From Gammaproteobacteria bacterium (GTDB lineage: Bacteria > Pseudomonadota > Gammaproteobacteria > HK1), in assembly GCA_012103455.1 (NCBI GenBank), contig WLWT01000003.1, positions 806,001-870,000 of the forward strand: a stretch of 64,000 bases of DNA. Direction: 5' to 3'. Shown here piece by piece: positions 1-8,478 of this stretch. The notes beneath the pieces are model-generated. The model did not search any database. It saw only the letters and a list, made by a program, of their open reading frames with translations, and was not told the DNA's origin. Made by a program: the position numbers and the translations under genes. The number at the start of each line of letters is the position of its first letter. Positions within the stretch are counted from its first letter, which is position 1.

Positions 1-28
1 CTCGCGCAGATCACGCCGCGTTGGCAGT

Positions 29-1126
29 TTAAGGACAGTCATCTTGAGGCATTTCTTCCGTGCTGATGGGTTCGGTGTGCAACTTAGGCCAAGCGCTCAT
101 CACCGCTTGCACCAAGGTGGCTAGCGGGATGGCGAAAAACACCCCCCAAAATCCCCACAGCCCACCGAACATCAGCACCGCTACGATGATGGCGACCGGG
201 TGCAAATTGACCACCTCGGAGAACAGCAGCGGAACTAAAACGTTGCCGTCCAGCGCTTGGATGATGAGGTAGGCGGCCAGCAAAATGGCAAAGTCGGAAG
301 TAAACCCCCACTGGATATAGGCCACCAGCGCCACCGGAAAAGTGACCACCGCGGCGCCGATGAAAGGGATGAGTACGGACAGACCGACCAGTACCGCCAG
401 CAGCAGGGCGTAGTTGAGTCCTAGAACGGCGAACGTGACGAAGCACGCCCACCAGAGGATGAGTACCTCCCAGAATTTACCACGCACGTAGTTGCCGATC
501 TGATTGTCCAGTTCGCGCCATATGGTGTGCGTCAGATGTACGTCCCTCGGTAACAACTCTCGCGCCCATTGCATAATGCGGTCTTTGTCCTTCATGAAGA
601 AGAACACCAGCATGGGCAGTAGCACGGCATAGACGGTGAGGGTGATAAATCCGGCCACGGATGACATGGATATGGATACCACCTGCCGTCCGAGTATGGT
701 GATCTCGGCGCGCAGCACATCGATGATTTCCCGTACCTGTTCTGCGGTGAATACGGCCGGATAGCGCTCCGGCAATTGCAGCAACAGACCTTGAAATAGC
801 CCGATCATGGCAGGGACTTGGCCGATGAGATCGGTGGCTTGTCTGGAGATGAGTGGCAGCAGGCCGACGATGACGAAAATGACGAAGATCAAAAATGCGC
901 TGAATACGATGAACACGGCCGGCAGCCTGGGGAAGCGCATCAACTGCAAGCGTTGCACCACGCCCTCCAGCAAGTAGGCGATAACTACGGCGGCTAGCAC
1001 CGGCGTCAGCATCTCGCCGAAGTTGATCACTATGGCGAAGAAGACTATGAGCAACAGCGCAAGGGTGAAAACTTGCGGATTGGAGAAATGCTCCTGGAAC
1101 CAGACTTTGATCGCGTTGAGTGCCAT
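29..1126 (-). CDS. AI-2E family transporter (PerM/YhhT-like permease)
   Basis: A 365-residue inner-membrane protein of the AI-2E exporter family (PF01594). The sequence shows about eight hydrophobic segments: two close N-terminal helices (roughly residues 18-52), one near 70-92, a long amphipathic stretch, then a cluster of C-terminal helices rich in Gly and Phe. The family exports small molecules or ions; substrates range from autoinducer-2 to Na+/H+, so the substrate here is unknown. It is transcribed away from the nitroreductase gene across a 297-bp gap. The stop lies 29 bases from the window edge, so a downstream operon partner cannot be seen. Confidence 0.85.
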   Translation of the reverse strand: MALNAIKVWFQEHFSNPQVFTLALLLIVFFAIVINFGEMLTPVLAAVVIAYLLEGVVQRLQLMRFPRLPAVFIVFSAFLIFVIFVIVGLLPLISRQATDLIGQVPAMIGLFQGLLLQLPERYPAVFTAEQVREIIDVLRAEITILGRQVVSISMSSVAGFITLTVYAVLLPMLVFFFMKDKDRIMQWARELLPRDVHLTHTIWRELDNQIGNYVRGKFWEVLILWWACFVTFAVLGLNYALLLAVLVGLSVLIPFIGAAVVTFPVALVAYIQWGFTSDFAILLAAYLIIQALDGNVLVPLLFSEVVNLHPVAIIVAVLMFGGLWGFWGVFFAIPLATLVQAVMSAWPKLHTEPISTEEMPQDDCP

Positions 1127-1423
1127 GGGGTGCTGGTCTAGGCTATGGGGCGACGTATTATACTCATGGGTGAACTGGCTGAATGGGCCACTCGTTGACT
1201 CTCATGCACGAATGCGGTTATGCGTTTGGCGGCTGTGCGTTTGATGGTAGTGAGACATGCATAGGGCGTAGCGCCGGCGCACGGTAAATAAACGTCGCTG
1301 CTATTCGCCGCCGTGGCGATTGCCCGGTTGGCGATATTGCGCCGCCGGCTTAGTTGCAGTGTTCCCTTTAACCGGTGCGCCCTGATATGGTTATCGCTGG
1401 AGTACTGAGCTGGACAACTAGCG
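1127..1423. other. Divergent intergenic region
   Basis: 297 bases between the permease and nitroreductase genes, which point away from each other, so promoters for both should lie here. I see no RNA gene, no strong palindrome and no convincing sigma-70 hexamers. A minus-strand open frame of about 100 codons crosses it but overlaps the nitroreductase start and has no recognisable family. Confidence 0.4.
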
Positions 1424-2092
1424 ATGAACCTTGACGATGTGATGCGCACCACTTTTTCTGCCCGTGACTACACCGCCGAGGATTTGCCGGACAGCGTTTT
1501 GTACCAGATCTTGGATAATGCGCGGTTCGCGCCAAGCGGGGGTAACCGTCAGGGTAATCGGGTCATCGTGGTACGCGAAGCGGACACCAAAGAGGCCTTG
1601 GCACGGTTGGCAGAACCGGCGGCCAAGCGCTACATGGCGCAGATTGAAGCGGGAGAGAACCCGTGGAATGCGGTGAATCCAACGGCGGTGTCCGAGCAGC
1701 AGATCGAGGCAACGCGGGCGCCAGCTAGGCTGATCGACTCGTTTCGACACGCTCCGGTGGTGTTGGTATTCGTGGTGGACTTGTGTGTGGTGGCCTCGAT
1801 GGATCAATACCTGAGCCGCATTGGCGTGATAAGTGGTGCTTCTATTTATCCTTTCGTGTGGAACGTTCTGTTAGGCGCCCGCCAGGCGGGGTTTGGCGGC
1901 ACCATTACAACGCTGGCGGCGGCCGAGGAACCTAAAGTCCAATCTCTGCTGGGTATTCCTGAGCATTTCGCCGTTGCTGCGGTGGTGCCGCTAGGCCGGC
2001 CGGTCAAACAACTCACCCGGCTCACGCGCAAGCCGGTTGCGGCGATCGCCACCCGCGAGCGTTTCGACGGCGCTGCTTTTGCGCCCGAGTAA
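1424..2092 (+). CDS. Nitroreductase family FMN-dependent oxidoreductase
   Basis: A 222-residue protein of the nitroreductase fold. The N-terminus has the family pattern of an early Arg-Asp segment (TTFSARDYTAEDLP, which reads R-x-Y/F in the family) followed by a helix ending in RFAPSGGNRQ, the FMN-phosphate and ribityl binding region. A C-terminal Gly-rich stretch (GARQAGFGGTITT) and a PLGRP motif are also typical. Such enzymes use NAD(P)H to reduce nitro groups, quinones or flavin-linked substrates as homodimers in the cytosol. The natural substrate cannot be told. It stands alone and converges on the radical SAM gene 9 bases downstream. Confidence 0.85.
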   Translation: MNLDDVMRTTFSARDYTAEDLPDSVLYQILDNARFAPSGGNRQGNRVIVVREADTKEALARLAEPAAKRYMAQIEAGENPWNAVNPTAVSEQQIEATRAPARLIDSFRHAPVVLVFVVDLCVVASMDQYLSRIGVISGASIYPFVWNVLLGARQAGFGGTITTLAAAEEPKVQSLLGIPEHFAVAAVVPLGRPVKQLTRLTRKPVAAIATRERFDGAAFAPE

Positions 2093-2101
2093 GCGCGCTG
2101 C

Positions 2102-3181
2102 TCAGAACAGCTCTAGTTGTGGCCGTTGGCGGCGTGGTGGTTGGAATAATGAGCAATCGAGCGATGCCACGCCGGCAAAGCCGAGCTTTTTCTTGGCCAC
2201 GTGAAAGCGGCGGGCGATGAGGCTGGCGAAGATGCCGGTGCCGGTCATGCGGGTGCCGAAATCCGCCCGGTAAGCGCGGCCGTGATGAAGATCATGCACT
2301 CTGGCCATCACATGTTTTGCACGATTGGGGTAGTGCTCTTCGAGCCACTGTTGGAACAGACTGTTAAGTTCCAAGGGCAGGCGCAAGGTGACGTAATGAG
2401 CATCCAGGGCTCCAGCGGTGTGTACCGCCGCTAAAATGCGCTCGAGCTCTTCGTCGTTCAAAGCCGGGATGACGGGCGCGGCTAGGGCCGATGTTGGAAT
2501 GCCATGGGCGCTGAGGGTTTCGATGGCACGCAGCCGGCGTTCGGGCGAGTTGGCACGCGGCTCCATGCGACGCGCCAGATCCGTATCTAGCGTGGTGACC
2601 GAGAGGCACACGGATGCGAGTCCGCGCTCCGCCATGGGCGCTAGTAGGTCTACGTCCCGCTCCACTAACGCGGATTTGGTGACGATGGCAACCGGGTGAT
2701 GGCACTGCGATAACACTTCTAGAAGCTGACGGGTGATACGTGCGCGGCGCTCGGCCGGTTGATACGGATCGGTATTGGCGCCGAGCGCAATGGTAGATGC
2801 GCAGTAGTGCGGATGAGCCAATTCCTGTTCAAGGATACTGGCCGCGTCCGGTTTGAAGAACAGTTTGGTTTCGAAATCCAAGCCCGGCGATAAACCTAAA
2901 AATGCGTGGGTGGGGCGGGCGAAACAGTAGATGCAGCCATGCTCGCAGCCCTGATAGGGGTTGATCGATTGGGAGAAGGGCACATCGGGCGATGCGTTGC
3001 GCGAGATAACGCGCCGGGCTTTGTGCCTGGTGAGGGTGGTGTGAATTTTTGCGGGTGCCAGTTCCAATGAACCCCAGCCGTCGTCCTCCAAAGAGCGCTG
3101 TTCCATTTCGAAGCGGCCGGCGGCATTGGACAAGGCGCCGCGCCCTTTACGCACCAGTTTGCGCGGATCATCGCTCACCAC
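2102..3181 (-). CDS. PA0069-family radical SAM protein (spore photoproduct lyase-like)
   Basis: A 359-residue radical SAM protein. The iron-sulfur cluster motif CxxxCxYC is visible as GCEHGCIYCFARP near residues 78-90, and a downstream GANTDPYQPAE segment fits the SPL-like/Rv2578c family. The N-terminal region (RKLVRKGRGALSN) is basic. Members are widespread and poorly characterised; DNA repair or RNA modification has been suggested from their likeness to spore photoproduct lyase, but no reaction can be assigned here. The start overlaps the 3' end of rpiA by 7 bases, so the two genes probably share a transcript (rpiA first). Confidence 0.85.
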   Translation of the reverse strand: MVSDDPRKLVRKGRGALSNAAGRFEMEQRSLEDDGWGSLELAPAKIHTTLTRHKARRVISRNASPDVPFSQSINPYQGCEHGCIYCFARPTHAFLGLSPGLDFETKLFFKPDAASILEQELAHPHYCASTIALGANTDPYQPAERRARITRQLLEVLSQCHHPVAIVTKSALVERDVDLLAPMAERGLASVCLSVTTLDTDLARRMEPRANSPERRLRAIETLSAHGIPTSALAAPVIPALNDEELERILAAVHTAGALDAHYVTLRLPLELNSLFQQWLEEHYPNRAKHVMARVHDLHHGRAYRADFGTRMTGTGIFASLIARRFHVAKKKLGFAGVASLDCSLFQPPRRQRPQLELF

Positions 3182-3882
3182 TTGCGATGGCCTTCTTTGC
3201 CGGAGTTTTCGCTGTCTGGTTCGCTGCTGCTGATGCGCTGTACGCCTTCCTCGTCACCTACCAGCAACACATCGGCAGGGCGTGCAGCGAATAGACCGTT
3301 GGCCACCACCCCGGCTATCTGGTTGATGTCGTGCTCCAATGCTATTGGCTGTACGATGTCCAGATTGTACACATCGAGTATTTGATTGCCGTTGTCGGTG
3401 ACGAAGTCCTCCCGCCAGAACGGATTGCCACCCGCTTTTAGCAAGGTCCTGGCGACATGACCTCTAGCCATGGGGATAACCTCCACCGGCAGGGGGAACT
3501 CACCTAGGCGCGATACGATTTTGCTGTCATCGACGATACAGATAAAAGTTTCGGCCACGGCAGCGACGATTTTCTCCCGCGTAAGAGCGCCGCCGCCACC
3601 CTTGATAAGACACCGGTCGGTGGTGGCCTCATCAGCGCTGTCTACATAGAGATCAACAGCATCGACGGCGTTTAAACTATGCACCGCAATGCCTAGTTCC
3701 CTGAGACGTGTGGCCGTCGCATCGGAGCTGGCCACGGTGGCTTTGAGCCGGTGTTTGCTGCCGGCGAGGGCGTCGATGAAGAAGTTGCTGGTGCTGCCGG
3801 TGCCTACGCCGACAACCATGTCGTCTTCTATATAACCAAGAGCCGCTCTCGCGGCGGCGCGTTTTCTGTAGTCCTGAGTCAC
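3175..3882 (-). CDS. rpiA: Ribose-5-phosphate isomerase A
   Basis: Interconverts ribulose-5-phosphate and ribose-5-phosphate in the non-oxidative pentose phosphate and Calvin pathways. The 235-residue protein shows the RpiA landmarks: the phosphate loop GVGTGSTSNFFID near residue 26, the DSADEA motif with the catalytic Asp residues near 82, and KGGGGALTREKI with the catalytic Glu near 94-105. The last ~20 residues after VGDEEGVQRI are a low-complexity extension (SSSEPDSENSGKEGHRKW) beyond the usual length. It is divergent from ilvA with about 95 bases between start codons, and probably heads a two-gene operon with the radical SAM gene. Confidence 0.95.
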   Translation of the reverse strand: MTQDYRKRAAARAALGYIEDDMVVGVGTGSTSNFFIDALAGSKHRLKATVASSDATATRLRELGIAVHSLNAVDAVDLYVDSADEATTDRCLIKGGGGALTREKIVAAVAETFICIVDDSKIVSRLGEFPLPVEVIPMARGHVARTLLKAGGNPFWREDFVTDNGNQILDVYNLDIVQPIALEHDINQIAGVVANGLFAARPADVLLVGDEEGVQRISSSEPDSENSGKEGHRKW

Positions 3883-3976
3883 GGATGTGGTGTCCCGGGC
3901 TAGCGGTCACCGGAATTATATACAGTTATCGGAAAATTCCCCACTATTATTTCGCTCCTATTGCTCTTACTCGCTT

Positions 3977-5491
3977 ATGTCTCGCCAATACGTCGATCGG
4001 ATACTCAAAGCGCGCGTTTACGATGTCGCAACACAGACGCCGCTGCACGATGCCCCCAATCTGTGCGCCCGCCTAGCCAACCGGGTGTTGCTGAAACGGG
4101 AAGACTTGCAGCCGGTGTTCTCCTTCAAAATCCGCGGAGCCTATAACCGTCTGGTGAGCCTCACTAGTGAGGAACGGGGGCGCGGCGTGATCGCCGCGTC
4201 CGCCGGTAACCATGCTCAGGGTGTGGCCTACTCGGGACGCCACCTCGGCATCGCCACGACCATCGTCATGCCGAAGACCACGCCGCCGATCAAGGTGGAC
4301 GCTGTGCGGCGGTTTGGCGCGGAGGTGATTTTATACGGCAGTTCGTTCGACGAGGCCCGCCAGCATATGGAAACCATGGTCGAACGGACCGGTTGCGTGT
4401 ATGTGCCCCCGTTCGATGATCCCATGGTGATCGCCGGGCAAGGAACAGTGGGCATGGAAATTTTGCGCCAACACACTGATGCCTTGGACGCCGTGTTCGT
4501 GCCGGTCGGTGGCGGTGGGCTCATCGCCGGTGTTAGTGCCTACATCAAATCGCTTTGGCCGCAGATCCGGGTGATTGGGGTTGAACCGCGAGATGCGCCC
4601 ACGCTGGCCAGCGCCTTGCAGGCGCAGGCGCCGGTGACCCTGACTCAGGTGGGGATATTCGCCGACGGGGTGGCGGTGGCGCGCATTGGCGACGCGCCAT
4701 TCGAGATCGCCCGGCAGTGCGTGGATGAGGTGATTTTGGTCTCGACCGATGAGATCTGCGCGGCGATTAAAGATATCTACGAGGATACCCGCTCGATCGC
4801 GGAGCCGGCGGGCGCGGTGGCTACGGCGGGACTCAAGCGTTATGTGGCCGAGAACAACCGGCGCGGTGATACGCTGGTGGCCATCGACAGCGGTGCTAAC
4901 GTCAACTTCGACCGGCTACGCCACATTGCCGAGCGGGCTGAAATCGGCGAGCAACGCGAGGGTCTGCTGGCTGTCACCATACCTGAACGCAAGGGCAGTT
5001 TTCGGCGCTTTTGCCATGCCATAGGCCACCGTCAGATCACGGAGTTCAATTACCGCTATGCGGATGCGCAAGATGCCCAGGTATTCGTCGGCCTGGAGTT
5101 GCGCGATGGTGTGGGCGACAAGGACGCGCTCATCGCTAGCTTGCGCGAGCAAGGCTATAGGGTGCTGGATATGACGGATAATGAGTTGGCGAAATTGCAT
5201 GTGCGGCATATGGTAGGCGGCCACGCTGCGCAGGTGACCGACGAGAAACTGTACCGCTTCGAGTTCCCGGAAAGACCCGGCGCTTTGCTGCGGTTCCTGA
5301 CCCACGTGGGCGCGCGGTGGAATATTTCGCTGTTTCATTACCGCAATCACGGTGCTGCTTATGGCCGGGTTTTGGTTGGTGTCCAAGTCCCGGATACGGA
5401 CGGGGAGGCATTCGCGCAATTCCTGGCCAACATCGGCTACCGCTCGGAGCGGGAGACGGACAACGCGGCTTATAGACTCTTTTTGAGTTGA
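3977..5491 (+). CDS. ilvA: Threonine ammonia-lyase, biosynthetic
   Basis: PLP enzyme that converts threonine to 2-oxobutanoate, the first step of isoleucine synthesis. The start at 3977 (MSRQYVDRILKARVYDVA) matches the usual IlvA N-terminus; an in-frame ATG 90 bases upstream only adds a non-conserved tail. Visible motifs are the PLP lysine in FSFKIRGAYNR near residue 55, SAGNHAQGVAYS, and the phosphate loop PVGGGGLIAG. The C-terminus holds two ACT-like regulatory domains (about residues 330-410 and 425-504), each with an E-F/R-P-G type turn (PERKGSFRRF; FPERPGALLRF), as expected of the isoleucine-inhibited biosynthetic form of about 504 residues. Confidence 0.95.
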   Translation: MSRQYVDRILKARVYDVATQTPLHDAPNLCARLANRVLLKREDLQPVFSFKIRGAYNRLVSLTSEERGRGVIAASAGNHAQGVAYSGRHLGIATTIVMPKTTPPIKVDAVRRFGAEVILYGSSFDEARQHMETMVERTGCVYVPPFDDPMVIAGQGTVGMEILRQHTDALDAVFVPVGGGGLIAGVSAYIKSLWPQIRVIGVEPRDAPTLASALQAQAPVTLTQVGIFADGVAVARIGDAPFEIARQCVDEVILVSTDEICAAIKDIYEDTRSIAEPAGAVATAGLKRYVAENNRRGDTLVAIDSGANVNFDRLRHIAERAEIGEQREGLLAVTIPERKGSFRRFCHAIGHRQITEFNYRYADAQDAQVFVGLELRDGVGDKDALIASLREQGYRVLDMTDNELAKLHVRHMVGGHAAQVTDEKLYRFEFPERPGALLRFLTHVGARWNISLFHYRNHGAAYGRVLVGVQVPDTDGEAFAQFLANIGYRSERETDNAAYRLFLS

Positions 5492-5531
5492 GGTTGTCAG
5501 CAGCTCTATGGGCTATCACTCCATGGCACCC

Positions 5532-5990
5532 CTACTCCATGGAACAGATCGCTTGCCACTCGGCTTTGCCCACAGGCATGACGGATAAGCGGTTGCCCTT
5601 GCGTACCAGTGCCAGATCCTTCAAACCCACATGCTCTTTTAGCTCTTTTAAGGAGAGAGTACGAGATAGCTTACGCACGAAGCGCACCTCAACGAGAAAC
5701 CAGCGCGGATTATCCGGGTCGCTTTTGGGATCGTAGTGCTTGTCTTCGGCATCAAAAGCGGTGGCATCAGGATAGGCCTCGCTTGCTACCTCGGCGATAC
5801 CGACGATACCGGGTATCTCGCAGTTGGAGTGATAGAAGAACACCTGATCACCGATGCACATCTCATCGCGCATCATGTTACGGGCTTGGTAGTTACGCAC
5901 GCCGTCCCAGGGTTCGCGTTGATTCGGGCGCTGCGCTAAGTCATCAATGCTGAATTCCGATGGTTCGCTCTTCATCAGCCAGTAATTCAT
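5532..5990 (-). CDS. EVE domain protein
   Basis: A 152-residue single-domain EVE protein (PUA-like fold, related to human THYN1). It begins MNYWLMKSEPSEFSIDDL, the signature opening of the family, and contains GVRNYQARNMMR and GDQVFFYHSN, which line the presumed modified-base pocket. EVE domains bind modified nucleotides in DNA or RNA; in bacteria they often pair with tRNA- or DNA-modification systems, but stand-alone copies such as this have no fixed role. It converges with ilvA and lies 30 bases downstream of fau's 3' end on the same strand, so read-through from fau is likely. Confidence 0.9.
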   Translation of the reverse strand: MNYWLMKSEPSEFSIDDLAQRPNQREPWDGVRNYQARNMMRDEMCIGDQVFFYHSNCEIPGIVGIAEVASEAYPDATAFDAEDKHYDPKSDPDNPRWFLVEVRFVRKLSRTLSLKELKEHVGLKDLALVRKGNRLSVMPVGKAEWQAICSME

Positions 5991-6020
5991 GGATTGCTCC
6001 TGTTAAAGTATCGTATCGCC

Positions 6021-6662
6021 CTAAGTGTTGTCGCCGCACCGGCCACGCCGCGCTTTGAAGAGCCGGTAACCTTTTTGCGTTAGCACCGCGTCCAGCGGCA
6101 CATCCCAAGGTTCATTGCGTAGCTGTGCAACCTCTTGCGCACTGAAAGCAAGCCCCACCAATAAGGGCTTGCGCCAGTAGCGGCGAAAGCGGCGGAAGGC
6201 GAATGTCCGATCATAGTAGCCACCTCCCATACCTAGACGGTTGCCGTCGCTGTCGTACGCGACTAGCGGCGTGAAGATAACGTCTAGCGTTTTAACGGCA
6301 CGTTCCGTGCGCGGCCCCGTGGCCGGCTCCATAATGCCGAAGGCGCCGCGCCGGAGCGGGATACCTGCTCGCCATTGCTTGAACCGCAAGGTGTTGGACC
6401 GCCGAGTGTTGAATGGCAAGGGGGGTCTGCCCAGACAGGGCAGCCACACGGTGCAGCCGTGTTTACCCAGCATAGCCATGAGAGGATAGGTGTCGATCTC
6501 GCCATCGGCCGATAGAAAACAGGCGAAGGTTTTAAAACGCCGGCGCACCAATTGGGTAGCCGCTATAACAGCCACGCGCCGGGCGGCCTCGCGGCGTTCG
6601 CGCCGGGGTAGCGCGCGGCGCTTTCGGCGCATGTGTTGACGTAGTTGCGAGCGGATGAGCAT
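6021..6662 (-). CDS. fau: 5-formyltetrahydrofolate cyclo-ligase
   Basis: ATP-dependent cyclisation of 5-formyl-THF to 5,10-methenyl-THF, recycling a storage folate. The 213-residue protein has the basic N-terminal helix (RRKRRALPRRERREAARRV), the substrate loop and the C-terminal ATP/Mg motif GNRLGMGGGYYDRTF near residue 140. Its place directly downstream of 6S RNA and zapA on the same strand is the standard gammaproteobacterial arrangement (zapA-ssrS-ygfA), which supports both the gene call and the RNA call next door. Confidence 0.93.
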   Translation of the reverse strand: MLIRSQLRQHMRRKRRALPRRERREAARRVAVIAATQLVRRRFKTFACFLSADGEIDTYPLMAMLGKHGCTVWLPCLGRPPLPFNTRRSNTLRFKQWRAGIPLRRGAFGIMEPATGPRTERAVKTLDVIFTPLVAYDSDGNRLGMGGGYYDRTFAFRRFRRYWRKPLLVGLAFSAQEVAQLRNEPWDVPLDAVLTQKGYRLFKARRGRCGDNT

Positions 6663-6667
6663 AGGCG

Positions 6668-6850
6668 CCGACCGGAAATGCCGTTATCAGGTCGAGTGCT
6701 TGAACCGAAAGGTCCAAGTCGGAAACCAGTTTAAAGCCTCAGGCTTCCCGCTAACCCAGGCGGTTTTGCACAACAGCTTCAAATGCCGGTATCCAGGGAT
6801 CACGAGAAAGGTTCAAGAGTGCCGAATCCTGACAACGAACACCCCAGAAG
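6668..6850 (-). ncRNA. ssrS: 6S RNA
   Basis: The gap between zapA and fau holds 6S RNA, the regulator that mimics an open promoter and sequesters sigma-70 RNA polymerase. On the minus strand the 5' end reads CUGGGGUGUUCG, the usual gamma/pseudomonad 6S opening, and the 3' end reads GGCAUUUCCGG. These pair as a closing stem with one bulge, counted by hand. The interior has long self-complementary arms, including CUUGAACC near the 5' side and GGUUCAAG near the 3' side, plus UAGCGGGAAGCCUGAGGCUU, close to the conserved GAAGCCU part of the RNA. Ends are approximate (about ±8 bases). Confidence 0.85.
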
Positions 6851-6875
6851 GCGCGCTGCACAGTCTACGCTCTAT

Positions 6876-7178
6876 TCACTCGATCTGTCGATTCAGGGAG
6901 GAGTCTATCCTCGCTTTTAGGCGTGTCAGTCCATCGTTGAGTGCCTGGGTCTCTTGTTCGTGCTCGCGGCTGAGGGTGAGATGCTCGTGGACCACGTTGA
7001 GTGCCGTGACTACGGCGATCCGCTCGGTCCCTAGAGTTTTACCATTCTCGCGCGCTGCCGACATGCGTTTGCCCAGTACCTGCGCCGATTCTTTCAAGGA
7101 TTCCTCTTCGCCAGCCGGGCAGGAAACGACATATTCCTTGTCCAGGATGTTGATGGTGACCGGGATCGGTTCGCTCAT
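6876..7178 (-). CDS. zapA: Cell division protein ZapA
   Basis: A 100-residue FtsZ-associated protein that bundles FtsZ protofilaments at midcell. The N-terminal globular part is visible (PVTINILDKEYVVSCPAGEEESLKESAQVLGKRM), followed by the long C-terminal coiled coil (VTALNVVHEHLTLSREHEQETQ...). Length and layout match the family. The start overlaps the stop of the upstream TIGR02449/ZapB-like gene by 4 bases, so the two are translationally coupled; 6S RNA and fau lie downstream. Confidence 0.93.
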   Translation of the reverse strand: MSEPIPVTINILDKEYVVSCPAGEEESLKESAQVLGKRMSAARENGKTLGTERIAVVTALNVVHEHLTLSREHEQETQALNDGLTRLKARIDSSLNRQIE

Positions 7179-7384
7179 GGACTTACCTCCATCGCTTTTA
7201 AGCGCGCGATCATCGCTTCTACCCGGGTTCTAGCCAGTTCGGATTTCTCTATGAGCGATGCCCGCTCGGCCATCAGATTGCTCTGTTGTGTGCGCAGGGC
7301 GGCATTTTCCGCTTGCAACTCGTCGCAAAGCGCGATGAGGTCTTCCACTCGAGATTCCAAACTGGTCAATGCGGCTTTGGGCAT
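7175..7384 (-). CDS. TIGR02449-type small coiled-coil protein (ZapB-like)
   Basis: A 69-residue protein that is almost entirely coiled coil (LESRVEDLIALCDELQAENAALRTQQSNLMAERASLIEKSELARTRVEAMIARL, given here only as a heptad pattern with Leu/Ala at a and d). Proteins of this size and position immediately before zapA are annotated TIGR02449 and thought to be ZapB-like division factors that bridge ZapA and the nucleoid; that role is inferred. It is the first gene of the zapB-zapA-ssrS-fau unit. Confidence 0.8.
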   Translation of the reverse strand: MPKAALTSLESRVEDLIALCDELQAENAALRTQQSNLMAERASLIEKSELARTRVEAMIARLKAMEVSP

Positions 7385-7792
7385 ATTTTTGCAAAACTAT
7401 CCGGTGAAGGCATCGATCGCTGACTTTAAGAACAAGGGCGCTGACTTTAAGAACTAAGGGCACCGGCTTTAAAGACAAGGGCTGTTTCTCTGGGGCCGCA
7501 GAGGCGGGCAGACGCATCTTTGGGTAATTTATAAGGTCGGCAGAACCCTCTTAAAACTGAGTCAAGCTTCCTTCTATATCAATAACTTATGGAGAACATT
7601 GAAGCAAAGTATAAGGATGCGGACTATAGAACCGGTAGTAGCCATGGGTCAACAACCAAAATGTCTGGCGAGTGTTGTTCTTCGGCGTGATTTTAATGGG
7701 TTTTTGCAGTGAGGCGCAGGGACCTGCCAAAACCACCAGTCTAGTGCGGTCAATGGTAGGATCCTGCCACTTTCAATAACACCCGGTGGACA
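7385..7792. other. 408-base intergenic region with tandem repeat
   Basis: Divergent gap between the zapB-like and UPF0149 genes; both promoters must lie here. It has a three-unit tandem repeat near the zap side (listed separately) and an A/T-rich stretch around 7560-7625. No RNA gene, terminator or clear promoter hexamer was recognised. Confidence 0.4.
7419..7482. repeat. Three-unit 21-22 bp tandem repeat
   Basis: Three consecutive units of the pattern GCTGACTTTAAGAACAAGGGC: 7419-7439, 7440-7461 (one extra base) and 7462-7482 (more diverged). There is no spacer, so this is not CRISPR. It lies in the leader region of the zap operon. It resembles several other short tandem duplications in the window and is probably a slippage product. 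Confidence 0.75.
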
Positions 7793-8404
7793 ATGGTTAC
7801 GGCAATGCTCGATTTTGAGTCTCTTGACCGCGAAATGACCGCAGCGGGCGCGGAACTGCCCACTGCGGAGGTACATGGTTTGATGAGTGCGCTAGCGTGC
7901 ATTCCCAGCGAATACCACTCGGGTGAATACCACTCGGGTGAATACCGCCCCGGTGAACACTGCATCGCCTTGGTACAGGCCGAGGCACTGGGTCAGCGTA
8001 TCGGTGAGCCTAGTGCCGCCCGCGGTTTGGTGGTGCTTGAGTCGGCGTTCGATTCGACGGCCAAAGCGCTGGATTCCGAGGAACTGGCGTTTCAGCCGGC
8101 GCTACCTAGGGATGACGAACCGCTAGGCGATCGCACCGAGGCCTTAGGTGCTTGGTGCGCCGGTTTCCTGGCCGGCTTAGGGCTTGCCGGAATCGGTGAT
8201 TTCGAGTCGATATTTTCCGTGGATACGGTGGAGTTCTTGACCGATTTGCGCGAAATGAGCCGGATCGAACTCGATCCGGACGAAGACTCGGCCGCGGAGC
8301 GTGCCTATGTGGAGTTAGTGGAATACATGCGCATCGGAGTCATCGTCGTACGCGAAGAACTCGATGCCCTAGGTCCCCGGGCGACCGCCAAGGTTTTGCA
8401 CTGA
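7793..8404 (+). CDS. UPF0149 (YgfB/YecA-like) family protein
   Basis: A 203-residue YgfB-like protein. The family signature is seen in the N-terminal LTAAGAE-type segment (MTAAGAELPTAEVHGLMSALAC) and the C-terminal WCAGFLAGLGLAG followed by an acidic helix ending in a YVELVEYMRIGV segment. In Pseudomonas, YgfB modulates transcription of peptidoglycan-stress genes; in most species the role is open. The gene precedes pepP-ubiH-ubiI, the usual gammaproteobacterial order. An in-frame triple 5-residue repeat (E-Y-H-S-G) is inserted near residue 40. Start at 7793 or four codons later. Confidence 0.85.
   Translation: MVTAMLDFESLDREMTAAGAELPTAEVHGLMSALACIPSEYHSGEYHSGEYRPGEHCIALVQAEALGQRIGEPSAARGLVVLESAFDSTAKALDSEELAFQPALPRDDEPLGDRTEALGAWCAGFLAGLGLAGIGDFESIFSVDTVEFLTDLREMSRIELDPDEDSAAERAYVELVEYMRIGVIVVREELDALGPRATAKVLH
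7910..7954 (+). repeat. In-frame 15-bp triple repeat inside the UPF0149 gene
   Basis: Three adjoining 15-base units (GAATACCACTCGGGT twice, then GAATACCGCCCCGGT), coding for EYHSG-EYHSG-EYRPG. The period is a multiple of three, so the frame is kept. The repeat falls in a loop between the first two conserved helices of the family and is an insertion relative to the YgfB pattern as I know it. Confidence 0.8.
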
Positions 8405-8440
8405 AGGCGGGGCATGGTCACTGCGGCCTGCGTGTCTTCG

Positions 8441-8478
8441 CCGATGTTCGACCGTAGAGCCGATGATCGACCGTAGAG
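8441..8478 (+). repeat. 19-bp tandem duplication over the pepP start
   Basis: Two 19-base units differing at one base (CCGATGTTCGACCGTAGAG and CCGATGATCGACCGTAGAG) abut at 8459/8460. The second unit contains the ATG of pepP at 8463; the first unit has TTC-GAC instead of an ATG-ATC. The duplication therefore placed a near-copy of the start region just upstream of the real start. Confidence 0.8.

Noticed and set aside
1138..1452. 104-codon open frame on the minus strand upstream of the nitroreductase
   Set aside because: No family pattern, overlaps the nitroreductase start and occupies the divergent promoter region; likely chance.
7419..7482. Possible CRISPR-like repeat array
   Set aside because: Units adjoin without spacers and no cas genes are present; it is a plain tandem repeat.
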